Below are positions 49,992 to 59,305 of a DNA stretch of 64,000 nucleotides, piece after piece. This stretch comes from JANRLF01 sp033762815 (GTDB lineage Bacteria > Bacteroidota > Bacteroidia > Chitinophagales > CAIOSU01). A program made the position numbers and the translations under genes. The notes beneath the pieces were generated by a model. The model saw nothing but the letters and a program-made list of their open reading frames with translations. It ran no database searches and was not told where the DNA came from. Location of the stretch: the NCBI GenBank assembly GCA_033762815.1, contig JANRLF010000008.1, forward strand, positions 62,001 to 126,000. The letters run 5' to 3'. Each line of letters starts with the position of its first letter. Within the stretch, counting starts at the first letter, position 1.

Positions 49992-50126
49992 ATGCCTAAC
50001 GATAAAAACAAAGTAGAGGAGAGTACAAAGAAGTATTCAACAATACCAGATTACAAGCATGTGCCCGCTCCTCCAAAGCCAAAGATTGAAAAGGAGGGCG
50101 ACACCAAGTTGGAAACCCCGAAATAA
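49992..50126 (+). CDS. Small Pro/Lys-rich protein, partner of the 2TM gene
   Basis: A 44-codon ORF, MPNDKNKVEESTKKY...LETPK, with VPAPPKPKIEKEG in the middle. It is highly charged and disordered-looking. It begins 9 bases after the 2TM gene stop in the same direction and ends 4 bases before the convergent DUF5777 gene. The tight spacing and lack of any other function suggest a two-gene unit; function unknown. Confidence 0.6.
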   Translation: MPNDKNKVEESTKKYSTIPDYKHVPAPPKPKIEKEGDTKLETPK

Positions 50127-50130
50127 AATC

Positions 50131-51081
50131 TCAGCTTTTCTTTTCCTTACGGGCTGCTTTACGCTGTTGCATCTTCTCGTAATTGGCCACCGTGAACACC
50201 CGATTGATGTTGAAGCCTATTTGAATATCCCCATCGCGCCAGCGCTGGGTTTCGCGGGGAACAAAATATTGCTCCACCATGCCGCGGGCATTGGTTATCA
50301 TAAACTGGAAAACGTGGCCACCCGTTTCCAAATCAATGCCAATGGAGTAGGTGCTTTGGTAGGTTTCCGGTAGTTGGCCTGGTATCAAGTAAAACACTTC
50401 GGCATTGATGCTCAAACTTTTGCTCACCATTTGCCTTGCACCCGCACCCATGGCAAATACCGTATTATTAAAAGTTTTATCAGGTACCAGATTTTGGTGC
50501 GCCACAGTAGGGGTTAGCTGCAGTGAAAAGCCTTTGTTGAACTTTCGGGCTATCATTAATGAAAATGCATAGGACATGCGTGAAGTAAAATAATTATTCC
50601 TATCAGGATTAGTCCATTCCATGGAATGTATGGCACCACTGGCATACAGACCAATGGTAAGGGGTATCTTGCGCTTGCCCGTACTTTGCCTCAGCAATTT
50701 AAGCTTGATGGAGCCATCGTACATTTTATCGGCACTGCTGCGTCCAAAGCCAACGGCCAACCAAGGGGTAAACCCATATTCAAAGGCAAAACGAATATTG
50801 GCCCTGTCCAATCCGAACAAACCCCGCCAGCCATCTTTGAATGTTCCAAATCTATGACCTATCAAAAACTGCATTACCCCTGGGGCGGGTATTTCTATAC
50901 TTTGCCCGGAAATGATGCGCGTCGTTTTGAACGTGGCATAAGTATATTCAATTGTATTGGCTTTGGCGCTATCCGTTTGGGCGTTTAGCAAATCGAGCAA
51001 ATCGTCTTCCTGGGCCATTACCGGTACACTAGCAGCCCACGATAAAGCAAAAGTGAGTAGGGCAAGTTTAAACAGATTCAT
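50131..51081 (-). CDS. DUF5777-family outer-membrane beta-barrel protein
   Basis: The 316-aa precursor has a signal peptide (ALLTFALSWAASVPVMAQ), an acidic N-terminal stretch, and a beta-barrel with strands such as GVMQFLIGHRFGTF and FGFGRSSADKM-like VGFGRSSADKMYDG. It matches the DUF5777 type I know beside YceI and cytochrome c genes in Bacteroidota, as here: it is the last gene of a minus-strand run cytochrome c, YceI, DUF5777. The C-terminus ends QQRKAARKEKKS, a basic periplasmic tail. Confidence 0.85.
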   Translation of the reverse strand: MNLFKLALLTFALSWAASVPVMAQEDDLLDLLNAQTDSAKANTIEYTYATFKTTRIISGQSIEIPAPGVMQFLIGHRFGTFKDGWRGLFGLDRANIRFAFEYGFTPWLAVGFGRSSADKMYDGSIKLKLLRQSTGKRKIPLTIGLYASGAIHSMEWTNPDRNNYFTSRMSYAFSLMIARKFNKGFSLQLTPTVAHQNLVPDKTFNNTVFAMGAGARQMVSKSLSINAEVFYLIPGQLPETYQSTYSIGIDLETGGHVFQFMITNARGMVEQYFVPRETQRWRDGDIQIGFNINRVFTVANYEKMQQRKAARKEKKS

Positions 51082-51120
51082 GCAGGTGGGGAGTTTGGGG
51101 AAAGGGTTAGTGGATAATAA

Positions 51121-51669
51121 TTACAAAGGGGAATAGGTAGCATCTACTTTCACCTCTACCGTTTCGGAAATGTTATCCTTCACAGCATTTGGAATACTAA
51201 TATTATAATCCTTTATCAACACCGGGAAAGCGGCCACAGCCGAAATTTTGCCACCTGCCACAGTAATTGTGCCCGTGGTGGTCACCTTCTTAGTTACTCC
51301 ATGAAGGGTCAAATCTCCTGTCACGGTAGCTTTGTAAGTACCATCCTTTTTAAAGTTCACTTCGCTTAAATTGGTGATTTTTCCTTTGAAGATGGCTTCA
51401 GGGTATTTTTCACTTTCCACGTATTTTTCGTTGAAGTGCTCCTGCATCAAAGCTTTTTCAAACTGAAAGGTGGTCATGCCCACTTTAAATACCAAGTCAC
51501 CGGTTTCAATATTCAATGCACTGGTTGCCTGTCGGCTATGGGCTTCAATGTTCTCCAGTTTTGTTTTGGAGAAAAAGCTTAAGTGGGCACTTTTGGTCAA
51601 ATATTTTTGGCTGTATGCTGAAATAGCTAAGCAGCAAATGAAGGCTAAGGACAATATCGTACGTTTCAT
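51121..51669 (-). CDS. YceI-family periplasmic protein
   Basis: A 182-aa precursor with signal peptide (LSLAFICCLAISAYS). The lipocalin-like YceI fold shows AHLSFFSKTKLENIEAHS, VGMTTFQFEKALMQEHFNEKYVESEKYPEAIFKG split at FEKALMQEH, and VTGDLTLHGVTK. YceI proteins bind isoprenoid-type lipids. It sits 39 bp upstream of the DUF5777 gene and 21 bp downstream of the cytochrome c gene. Confidence 0.92.
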   Translation of the reverse strand: MKRTILSLAFICCLAISAYSQKYLTKSAHLSFFSKTKLENIEAHSRQATSALNIETGDLVFKVGMTTFQFEKALMQEHFNEKYVESEKYPEAIFKGKITNLSEVNFKKDGTYKATVTGDLTLHGVTKKVTTTGTITVAGGKISAVAAFPVLIKDYNISIPNAVKDNISETVEVKVDATYSPL

Positions 51670-51690
51670 AGTTTCGTTTTTTATAAGGGA

Positions 51691-52071
51691 TTAGTTATTG
51701 GGTGCTCCTGCATCTATCCAGGCTTTGAATTTGTTAATGGTGCAGTCAGGCAATTTTGAGCCACCCTGCGGCATGGCAGAACAACCACTGCCGTGACTAA
51801 TGGCGCAAAATAAATCTTGATTATTGATGGCTGTTTGCAAACCAGAAAATGTTTCCACATTTACGCCTGCAGAAGGGGAGCCTGCCCCGTGGCAGTTGTA
51901 GCAGTTAGCGTCCAATACTGGTTGTATATCCGCAGCATAGCTCACAGCGGTAGTGTCGCAATTGGTATTGTCCGTGGGGTACAATTCTGATTCCTTATCG
52001 TAGTAGCAGCCGACTTGCATCATCAGTATGCAAGCCATTACAATGCCAATTGCTATGATTTGATATTTCAT
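51691..52071 (-). CDS. Lipoprotein c-type cytochrome
   Basis: A 126-aa precursor with lipobox near LMMQVGC, then a single heme site CYNCHGAG near 57-64 and a C-terminal Met-containing loop SAMPQGGSKLP as likely axial ligand. Extra Cys residues (CDTT; CAISHGSGC) may form disulfides. It heads the cytochrome-YceI-DUF5777 operon; a periplasmic electron-carrier role is likely. Confidence 0.9.
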   Translation of the reverse strand: MKYQIIAIGIVMACILMMQVGCYYDKESELYPTDNTNCDTTAVSYAADIQPVLDANCYNCHGAGSPSAGVNVETFSGLQTAINNQDLFCAISHGSGCSAMPQGGSKLPDCTINKFKAWIDAGAPNN

Positions 52072-52347
52072 TTAAGTTGATTTAGGTTGATAGTTGCCAT
52101 GCCTGTTTTACAGGGATATAATACCATAAAATGAATTCATCTGTTTTTTCCTAAAGCGTATTCAAAACTGGTCAAACAAAACACTTTCCTGTCCAATGCT
52201 ATCATCAGTCATTACTAGTAAAGATAATTGCAATAGTCATAACATTTTCTGCTTTCTCTAAAAACTTATGTAACAACATGTTTTTGGCATTCAACGTCAT
52301 GTTCTCTGAACAAATTAATGATTACCTTAGTCTTAAAGGTTTACCCA

Positions 52348-52806
52348 ATGGGAAAAAAATTGAAAGTGGTTTTACTTGGTGTCTTGGTTATCGTTGCCAT
52401 TGCTTTAGGTGTTGGTTTATACCTTTACAACAAGCCACACACCAATGTTGTTGATGCACGCCCTGAAAGAATTTTTACGGCTACGGAATTGTACGCTGTT
52501 TGTACCGATGCCGACAGTTCGAAACGAGGTGAATGGCAGGGCAAAATCATACAAGTTGAGGGGCAGCTAGCGAAACTAGATAAGACGGATTCCTCAGCCA
52601 ACATTTTCTTAAGCATTGAAGGCCACGGCGGTGACAATATTAGCTGCGCCGTGGACAGGAACTATTTAAAGGACCTAGCAAAAATAAATGACCATGATTT
52701 GATTAAAGTGAAGGGCATTTGTTCAGGGCTTAACAAGTTTGAAGATGCCGACCTGGGCATCAGCACTACCGATATCTTGCTTACCCGTTGTGTGTTAGTA
52801 AAATAA
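52348..52806 (+). CDS. Membrane-anchored OB-fold (tRNA_anti-like) protein
   Basis: The 152-aa protein has one N-terminal membrane segment (VVLLGVLVIVAIALGVGLYL) and a C-terminal OB-fold-like domain (GEWQGKIIQVEGQLAKL; DHDLIKVKGICSGL) of the tRNA_anti-like type found in Bacteroidota lipoproteins. The start is the ATG at 52348; ten codons upstream are weakly supported. Role unknown. The 276 bp before it hold no gene that I can see. Confidence 0.8.
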   Translation: MGKKLKVVLLGVLVIVAIALGVGLYLYNKPHTNVVDARPERIFTATELYAVCTDADSSKRGEWQGKIIQVEGQLAKLDKTDSSANIFLSIEGHGGDNISCAVDRNYLKDLAKINDHDLIKVKGICSGLNKFEDADLGISTTDILLTRCVLVK

Positions 52807-52889
52807 GGTTAGTTGTTAGGGTTTTTTAATTGGGAATGGAGGTAGGTGATTAGTAAAACAGGCGTTAACGTAACTTAACTTAAACCCCA

Positions 52890-52920
52890 TTGCTCAACTG
52901 AGAGGCTTCGTTTAATTTTG
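52890..52920 (+). promoter_or_regulatory. Promoter ahead of the efflux region
   Basis: TTG at 52890-52892, 20 bp, TAATTTTG at 52913-52920, an exact match to the Bacteroidota pattern. It overlaps the far-upstream TTG codon of the next reading frame, which therefore cannot be the start. Confidence 0.65.
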
Positions 52921-52947
52921 CCCCAGTTCAATACTCCCCCTGCTATT

Positions 52948-53364
52948 TTGAAAAAGCAACTCAACATATCCACCCTCTTTTTAGTACTAAGTTTGCTTAC
53001 CGTTTTTGGTTGGGGTCAATTTCATTTCCTTTTCAATTTTTCTCAATACCACAGTTCTTGGACAATCGATAATGCCTGTCAGCATAACCATGCTATACCG
53101 CCCTCTTCTATACATGGCCCCAGTTTATCCAAAGCGGAATGCAATGATTGGTGCCTGATTCAAATATTGTTGGGCGAAGGTGCTGAAGAAGATATTGCCA
53201 ATGATAAGGTACTCGATGCAGATTATCATTTGGTATTGTTTATTGCTAATACTGCCAATACCTTATCCAGTATTGAGACAAGGTTTATAGGGTCGTCTCG
53301 AACTACCCTTTTGCCATCCAACTTCGACAGGTGGCATTCCGTTTTGCAGGTATTCCGATTATGA
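52948..53364 (+). CDS. Small membrane/exported protein with His-rich loop, unknown function
   Basis: The 138-aa protein starts at TTG 52948 (KKQLNISTLFLVLSLLTVFGWG) since the longer frame begins inside the promoter. One hydrophobic N-terminal segment is followed by a periplasmic region with ACQHNHAIPPSSIHG and two Cys in ECNDWC, which suggests metal binding. It is followed after 139 bp by the RND efflux operon and may be its regulator or a metal sensor; that is inference. Similar small proteins precede heavy-metal RND pumps in this phylum. Confidence 0.6.
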   Translation: MKKQLNISTLFLVLSLLTVFGWGQFHFLFNFSQYHSSWTIDNACQHNHAIPPSSIHGPSLSKAECNDWCLIQILLGEGAEEDIANDKVLDADYHLVLFIANTANTLSSIETRFIGSSRTTLLPSNFDRWHSVLQVFRL

Positions 53365-53460
53365 TTTTTTAGCGGTTTGGTCAGGCTTATCCTCATGCTT
53401 GGTAAGCCCTAAGTCCAAACCAACTTTTCTGTAGCGGGCAATAATCTCTTTGTCCCGCCT
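53359..53460 (-). other. Short open stretch resembling a C-terminal gene fragment
   Basis: Thirty-three codons read on the minus strand as RRDKEIIARYRKVGLDLG and LTKHEDKPDQTAKKS, with no ATG start, overlapping the end of the 52948 gene. Composition looks coding (charged, helical, Lys-rich end). It could be the remains of a disrupted gene. Confidence 0.25.
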
Positions 53461-53503
53461 TTATCAAGCATTGCTGTATCCTGAATAAACAAATCATTAA
53501 CCA

Positions 53504-54583
53504 ATGAAATTGAATGCGCTATTAGTAGGCTTGTTGGCACTCCTCAGTTATACAAGTTGCCAGAATGAAAAAAAAGAGGTAAAGGAGGAAACCAAATTTT
53601 TGGTTACCAGCCCCATGAAAATGGACACTATGGTGACCAAGGATTACGTATGCCAAATACGGGCCAAGCAGCACATTGAGTTAAGGGCCTTGGAAAAAGG
53701 CTATCTGGAAAAAATATTCGTGGACGAAGGCGAGTTTGTCAAAAAGGGGCAGATGATGTTCCAAATTATGCCAGCCATGTACCAAGCCGAATTGCAAAAG
53801 GCAGAGGCGGAGGCCCAATTTGCCGAAATAGAATACAAAAACACTAAAGTATTGGCGGATAGCAATATCGTTTCGCCCAACGAATTGGCCTTGGCAAAGG
53901 CAAAGCTCGATAAGGCGAAGGCTGAACTGGCATTGGCGCGCGTTCATTTAAGCTTTACCCAAGTGAAGGCCCCCTTCGATGGGATAATGGACCGTTTTCA
54001 GGTACGGCTAGGCAGTTTGGTCGATGAGGGAGAGCTTTTGACAACCTTGTCGGACAATAGCCAAATGTGGGTGTACTTTAATGTTCCTGAAGCGGAATAC
54101 CTTGATTACATGCAGCACGGCAGCAAGAAGGATATGAAGGTAAATCTATTGATGGCTAATAACCAACAGTTCACTCACGGAGGAGTAGTAGAAACCATTG
54201 AAGCCGATTTCAACAACAGTACAGGGAATATAGCCTTTCGCGCCACTTTTCCAAATCCGAGCAAATTGCTAAGGCATGGCGAAACCGGTACCATACAAGT
54301 GCCTACAAAATTAAAAGATGCGTTGGTAATTCCCCAAAAGGCAACCTATGAGGTACTTGATAAGAAGTACGTATTCGTGGTGGACGATAAAAATGTGATA
54401 AGCCCTAAAATGATAACCGTGGGGGTAGAACTGCCACATTTGTATGTGGTCACCAAAGGTTTGACAGAGAATGATAAAATATTACTGGAAGGGCTTCGTA
54501 AAGTGCAAAGCGGCGACAAAATAGAATACGAGTATTTAAAGCCTTCCACCGTGGTTTCAAATCTGGGCTTGCACGCTGAATAA
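53504..54583 (+). CDS. RND efflux periplasmic adaptor (lipoprotein)
   Basis: Membrane-fusion protein connecting the inner-membrane pump to the outer-membrane channel. The 359-aa precursor has a lipobox (LLSYTSC), a lipoyl/biotinyl-like half-motif (LRALEKGYLEKIFVDEGEFVKKGQMMFQI), a coiled-coil hairpin (about 95-150, with AQFAEIEYKNTKVLADSNIVSPNELALAKAKLDKAKAELALA as its heptads), and beta-barrel and proximal domains. The pump gene follows after 14 bp. Confidence 0.94.
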   Translation: MKLNALLVGLLALLSYTSCQNEKKEVKEETKFLVTSPMKMDTMVTKDYVCQIRAKQHIELRALEKGYLEKIFVDEGEFVKKGQMMFQIMPAMYQAELQKAEAEAQFAEIEYKNTKVLADSNIVSPNELALAKAKLDKAKAELALARVHLSFTQVKAPFDGIMDRFQVRLGSLVDEGELLTTLSDNSQMWVYFNVPEAEYLDYMQHGSKKDMKVNLLMANNQQFTHGGVVETIEADFNNSTGNIAFRATFPNPSKLLRHGETGTIQVPTKLKDALVIPQKATYEVLDKKYVFVVDDKNVISPKMITVGVELPHLYVVTKGLTENDKILLEGLRKVQSGDKIEYEYLKPSTVVSNLGLHAE

Positions 54584-54597
54584 CAAATAGATAGAAA

Positions 54598-57500
54598 ATG
54601 GGAACCAGAATTATCCATAGGCCCGTACTGGCCATCGTTATTTCAATTGCACTGCTTTTTATAGGTGCTTTGGCTATCAAACAATTACCTATATCGCAGT
54701 TTCCTGATATAGCACCTACTTCCGTAAACATATTCATAGCTTATCCTGGTGCAAGTGCTGACGTATTGGTAAAATCGACCCTCATCCCTCTTGAACGTTC
54801 CATTAACGGGGTAGAGGGTATGCGCTATATCTCATCGGATGCTACCAGCGCAGGCGAGGCTACCATCAGGATTATTTTCGAACCGGGTACTGACCCTGAC
54901 AGGGCGGTGGTAATGGTAAAAACTAGGGTTGACCAAGTGATGCCCTTATTACCAGCACTAGTGCAACGTGAAGGGGTGGTGCTTACGCCCATTCAGCCCA
55001 GTATGTTGATGTACGTAAACCTTTATAGCACTGAGAAGGACGCCGATGAGAAGTTTCTTTTCAACTATGCCAACGTAAACCTTGTACCCGAGCTAAAGCG
55101 CATCCACGGGGTATCAAGGATTACCAATTTGGGTAACCGGCAGTTTGCAATGCGTGTATGGCTGAAACCCGATAGGATGAGGGCATACAGCATATCGGCA
55201 GAGGAAGTGATGGAAGCCATGATGGAACAGAGCATCATTGCCCGCCCGGGAAGGCTGGGGCAAAGCTCCGGACTTGCAGCCCAGTCATTGGAATATGTGC
55301 TGGTGTATCGCGACCGATACAACAAACCCGAAGAGTATGAGGACATTATCATTCGTGCCACTGAGGATGGAGAAATTATTAAGCTGAAAGACATTGCCAA
55401 TGTAGAACTGGGTTCGGAGTTCTTTGATATTTACTCTAACCTAGATGGCCACCCATCAGCAGCTATGGTGTTAAAGCAATCTTATGGTAGCAATGCCAGT
55501 AAGGTAATTGAAGATGTAAAGACCAAGCTGAATGAGATGGAAAAGGACTTCCCGCCTGGGATGCACTATAAAATCAGTTATGACGTTTCGCAGTTCTTAG
55601 ATGCCTCTATCGAGCAGGTGACACAAACCCTGCGCGATGCCTTTATATTGGTGGCATTAGTAGTATTCCTGTTCTTGGGCGATTGGCGCTCCACCTTGAT
55701 CCCCATCTTAGCTGTGCCTGTATCCATGATTGGGGCATTCTTTGTAATGCAGTTGTTTGGGCTTTCCATCAACTTGATTACCCTATTCGCATTGGTATTG
55801 GCTATCGGTATTGTAGTAGACAATGCCATTGTGGTGGTGGAGGCGGTGCATGCCAAAATGGAGGAGAAGCACCTCTCCCCATATAATGCCACTCGCGAGG
55901 TAATGGGCGAAATTAGTGGTGCCATCATTGCCATTACCTTGGTTATGGTGTCGGTATTTGTACCCATTGCGTTCATGTCAGGGCCAGTAGGTACTTTCTA
56001 CCGACAGTTCTCTATTACTATGGCCAGTTCCATCGTACTGTCTGCGGTAGTGGCACTCACACTCACCCCTGTACTGTGTGTTATTATTCTAAAGAACAAC
56101 CACGGAAAACCAAAGAAAAAGTCGCCTGTAGAGCGGTTTATTGGTTTGTTCAACCGTGCTTTTGAGAAGTTGACGGGCAGATATGTACAGCTTTTGGGCT
56201 ATATCGTCAATAGAAGGGTCGTCACCTTTGGTATCCTTATCCTCTTTACTGTTGGTATCGTTATCCAAAACAAAACACTCCCTGCGGGCTTTATACCGGG
56301 CGAAGATCAAGGCACCATATATGCCATTATACAAACGCCTCCTGGAGCTACATTGGAACGTACCAACCACGTAGCGCGGGAACTCCAAGAGATTTGTGAA
56401 AAGAGTGACGGGGTGGAATCGGTTTCGGCATTGGCGGGCTACGAAATCATGACCGAAGGTAGGGGCTCCAATGCAGGTACTTGTTTGATTAACTTGAAGC
56501 CATGGTCAGAGCGGGATAAATCCGTACATGAAATCATGGAGGAGTTGGAAGAAAAGTCAAAAGACTTAGGTGCCATTATCGAATACTTCGAGCCCCCAGC
56601 GGTGCCTGGCTTCGGCTCTTCAGGTGGCTTATCGCTCAGGATGATTGATAAAACCAATTCCGATGACTATCAAGGTTTTCAAAAAATCAACGACCAGTTT
56701 ATGGCCGGCCTGCGCAAGCGCAAGGAAATTACGGGGCTATTTACCTTTTTCGCAGCCAATTATCCGCAGTACGAACTGATTATTGACAATAAAGCCGCCA
56801 TGCAAAAAGGGGTTTCCATCGGAAAGGCCATGGAGAACTTGAATATTATGATAGGTAGTACCTATGAGCAGGGCTTTATCCGTTTCGGTAACTTCTTCAA
56901 AGTATATGTACAAGCGGTGCCCGAAAGCCGCCGGTACCCTTCTGATTTGGAAAACTTGTTCGTAAAGAACGAAGCTGGCGAAATGGTGCCCTATTCATCT
57001 TTCATGAAATTGAGAAAGACCCAAGGGCCAAATGAGTTAACCAGATACAATCTTTACAATTCTGCGGCTATCAACGGATTGCCAGCACCTGGCTATACAA
57101 CTGGCCAGGCCATTGAAGCGGTCCGCCAAGTAGCCAAAGAAACCCTACCCAAAGGATATGATATTGCATGGGAAGGCTTATCATACGATGAGGCGCAACG
57201 GGGCAATGAAGCGGTGTATATTCTACTAGTGGTGCTCATCTTCGTGTACCTGGTTTTAGCTGCCCAATATGAAAGCTTCGTATTGCCATTTGCCGTATTG
57301 CTGTCACTACCTGTAGGTATTTTTGGTTCTTTGGTATTGCTGAAATTAATGGGGCTTGCCAATGATATCTATGCCCAAGTAGGTATCATCATGTTGGTGG
57401 GTCTACTGGGTAAAAATGCGGTGTTGATTGTGGAATTTGCCGTGCAGCGGCACCTGCAAGGTGTTAGTGTATTGGATGCTGCTATTGAGGGGGCTAAAAT

Positions 57501-57873
57501 GCGTTTTAGGCCAATCCTCATGACTTCCTTTGCTTTTGTGGCAGGCTTGATACCACTAGTTTTAGCCCATGGAGCGGGCGCTATCGGTAATAGAACCATC
57601 GGCGCATCGGCACTTGGGGGTATGTTGGTGGGCACCATCTTCGGGGTTATCGTTATCCCTGGCCTGTACTACACCTTTGGTAAAATGATAGAAGGCCGTA
57701 AGCTGATAAAAGATGAACATGAAGAATCACTTTCTGAAGAATTTGTGCGCCATAGCGAGGAAACAGGCGTGTTATCAGATAGGCTAAGGAAGCTGAACAA
57801 GCGCTTGAAACAGTTACTGCGCCGACAAGAAGAAAAAAATGATGGACCAACCGAAAATATTGACAATGAGTAA
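54598..57873 (+). CDS. RND-family efflux pump, inner-membrane (AcrB/HAE1-type)
   Basis: The 1091-aa protein has twelve membrane helices and two large periplasmic loops. Proton-relay residues are in GIVVDNAIVVVEAV (one Asp, with Asn where AcrB has the second Asp) and GLLGKNAVLIVEF (Lys). The signature of the drug-export class is PISQFPDIAPTSVNIFIAYPGAS near 34-60. It belongs between the adaptor and the outer-membrane factor in a complete three-gene pump operon; the substrate is unknown. The last 34 bp overlap an upstream start option of the factor gene; with the start I use, overlap is 8 bp. Confidence 0.95.
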   Translation: MGTRIIHRPVLAIVISIALLFIGALAIKQLPISQFPDIAPTSVNIFIAYPGASADVLVKSTLIPLERSINGVEGMRYISSDATSAGEATIRIIFEPGTDPDRAVVMVKTRVDQVMPLLPALVQREGVVLTPIQPSMLMYVNLYSTEKDADEKFLFNYANVNLVPELKRIHGVSRITNLGNRQFAMRVWLKPDRMRAYSISAEEVMEAMMEQSIIARPGRLGQSSGLAAQSLEYVLVYRDRYNKPEEYEDIIIRATEDGEIIKLKDIANVELGSEFFDIYSNLDGHPSAAMVLKQSYGSNASKVIEDVKTKLNEMEKDFPPGMHYKISYDVSQFLDASIEQVTQTLRDAFILVALVVFLFLGDWRSTLIPILAVPVSMIGAFFVMQLFGLSINLITLFALVLAIGIVVDNAIVVVEAVHAKMEEKHLSPYNATREVMGEISGAIIAITLVMVSVFVPIAFMSGPVGTFYRQFSITMASSIVLSAVVALTLTPVLCVIILKNNHGKPKKKSPVERFIGLFNRAFEKLTGRYVQLLGYIVNRRVVTFGILILFTVGIVIQNKTLPAGFIPGEDQGTIYAIIQTPPGATLERTNHVARELQEICEKSDGVESVSALAGYEIMTEGRGSNAGTCLINLKPWSERDKSVHEIMEELEEKSKDLGAIIEYFEPPAVPGFGSSGGLSLRMIDKTNSDDYQGFQKINDQFMAGLRKRKEITGLFTFFAANYPQYELIIDNKAAMQKGVSIGKAMENLNIMIGSTYEQGFIRFGNFFKVYVQAVPESRRYPSDLENLFVKNEAGEMVPYSSFMKLRKTQGPNELTRYNLYNSAAINGLPAPGYTTGQAIEAVRQVAKETLPKGYDIAWEGLSYDEAQRGNEAVYILLVVLIFVYLVLAAQYESFVLPFAVLLSLPVGIFGSLVLLKLMGLANDIYAQVGIIMLVGLLGKNAVLIVEFAVQRHLQGVSVLDAAIEGAKMRFRPILMTSFAFVAGLIPLVLAHGAGAIGNRTIGASALGGMLVGTIFGVIVIPGLYYTFGKMIEGRKLIKDEHEESLSEEFVRHSEETGVLSDRLRKLNKRLKQLLRRQEEKNDGPTENIDNE

Positions 57874-59305
57874 AACAACCATCAAATTGGGCATGGGGAT
57901 GCTGCTAAGTACCCTGCTTTTTACAGGTTGCGTACCCACCATGGTACAAAGGGCCGAAAACAGGACGGTGCCCCAAGGCTATAGCAATACGAGCAACACT
58001 GATACGGTAAACACGGGCATGCTTAAGTGGAACCAGTTTTTTACAGACCCTTACTTGATAGCCCTTATTGATACGGCCTTAAAAAACAACCAAGAGCTGA
58101 ACATTACCCTGCAGGAAATCAATATTGCCAAAAATGAGGTGCAGGCCCGTAAAGGGGAATACTTGCCCTTTGTGGGCATCGGCGCAGGTGCAGGTGTTGA
58201 TAAGCCTAGTCGTTTTACCAGCAGGGGAGCTAGTGAATTCAGCTCGGTGTTTGACGAAGAAGGCACCCATTTGCCCGACCCTTTGCAAGACTACCAAGTG
58301 GGCGTGTACGCATCTTGGGAACTGGATATTTGGAAAAAGTTGCGCAATGCAAAAAAATCAGCCACCTACAGTTACTTGGCTTCCGTAGAGGGCAAAAACC
58401 TGATGGTTACCCACTTGGTTGCTGAAATTGCCAACTCTTACTTTGAATTAATGGCCCTGGATAACCAATTGCAGATTTTGCAAACCAATATCGGCATACA
58501 GCAAAACGCTTTGCAAATAGTGAAAATGGAAAAAGAAGCCGCCAAGGTAACAGAGCTGGCTGTGCGCAGGTTTGAGGCAGAGGTGTTGAAGAATCAAAGC
58601 ACCCAATATGAATTGAAGCAACAAATCATAGAAACCGAGAACAGGATTAATTTTTTGGTAGGTCGTTTCCCACAGCCAATCTTGAGAAATTCGGACAACT
58701 TTATCAACTTGGTACCTGATAGCCTTTCAACTGGTGTACCAGCACAGCTACTGGACAATCGGCCCGATATCAAGCAAGCCGATTTAAACCTAAGTGCAGC
58801 CAAACTGGACGTAAAGGTGGCCAAGGCAGATTTTTATCCTTCACTGCGTATTACTGCCGGTTTTGGCATACAGGGTTTCAATTTTGCCAAATTCATCAAA
58901 GCACCCGAGTCCTTGCTTTTCAATATTGCCGGTGATTTGGTGGCCCCTTTGGTCAACCGGAATGCCCTTAAAGCCAAGTATTATTCGGCCAATGCAAAAC
59001 AAAGCCAAGCAGTTTTCAATTACGAAAAAACACTCTTGGGGGCCTATATTTCTGTAGCCAACCAGGTCAGTCTCATTAGCAACCTGCAACAGAAATACGC
59101 ATTGAAGCAGCAACAAGTGGATGCGCTCAATCAATCGATTACCATCTCTACCAACTTGTTCCGTTCCGCTAGGGCCGACTATATGGAAGTACTGCTTACG
59201 CAACGTGATGCGCTAGAATCGAAGATGGAACAAATGGAAATCAAATTGCAGCAGATGAACGCTATGGTGCACATGTACCAAGAGCTGGGCGGGGGATGGA
59301 GGTGA
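57866..59305 (+). CDS. Outer-membrane efflux channel, NodT-type lipoprotein
   Basis: TolC-like factor, 479 aa, with lipobox LLFTGC, two internal OEP repeats (NNQELNITLQEINIAKNEVQ and LDNRPDIKQADLNLSAAKLDVKVAKADFYPSL split at DLNLSAAK), and conserved YLPFVGIG and DFYPSLRITAGFG. The ATG at 57866 gives the best signal peptide and overlaps the pump stop by 8 bp. It ends 10 bp into a small downstream ORF. Confidence 0.93.
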   Translation: MSKTTIKLGMGMLLSTLLFTGCVPTMVQRAENRTVPQGYSNTSNTDTVNTGMLKWNQFFTDPYLIALIDTALKNNQELNITLQEINIAKNEVQARKGEYLPFVGIGAGAGVDKPSRFTSRGASEFSSVFDEEGTHLPDPLQDYQVGVYASWELDIWKKLRNAKKSATYSYLASVEGKNLMVTHLVAEIANSYFELMALDNQLQILQTNIGIQQNALQIVKMEKEAAKVTELAVRRFEAEVLKNQSTQYELKQQIIETENRINFLVGRFPQPILRNSDNFINLVPDSLSTGVPAQLLDNRPDIKQADLNLSAAKLDVKVAKADFYPSLRITAGFGIQGFNFAKFIKAPESLLFNIAGDLVAPLVNRNALKAKYYSANAKQSQAVFNYEKTLLGAYISVANQVSLISNLQQKYALKQQQVDALNQSITISTNLFRSARADYMEVLLTQRDALESKMEQMEIKLQQMNAMVHMYQELGGGWR

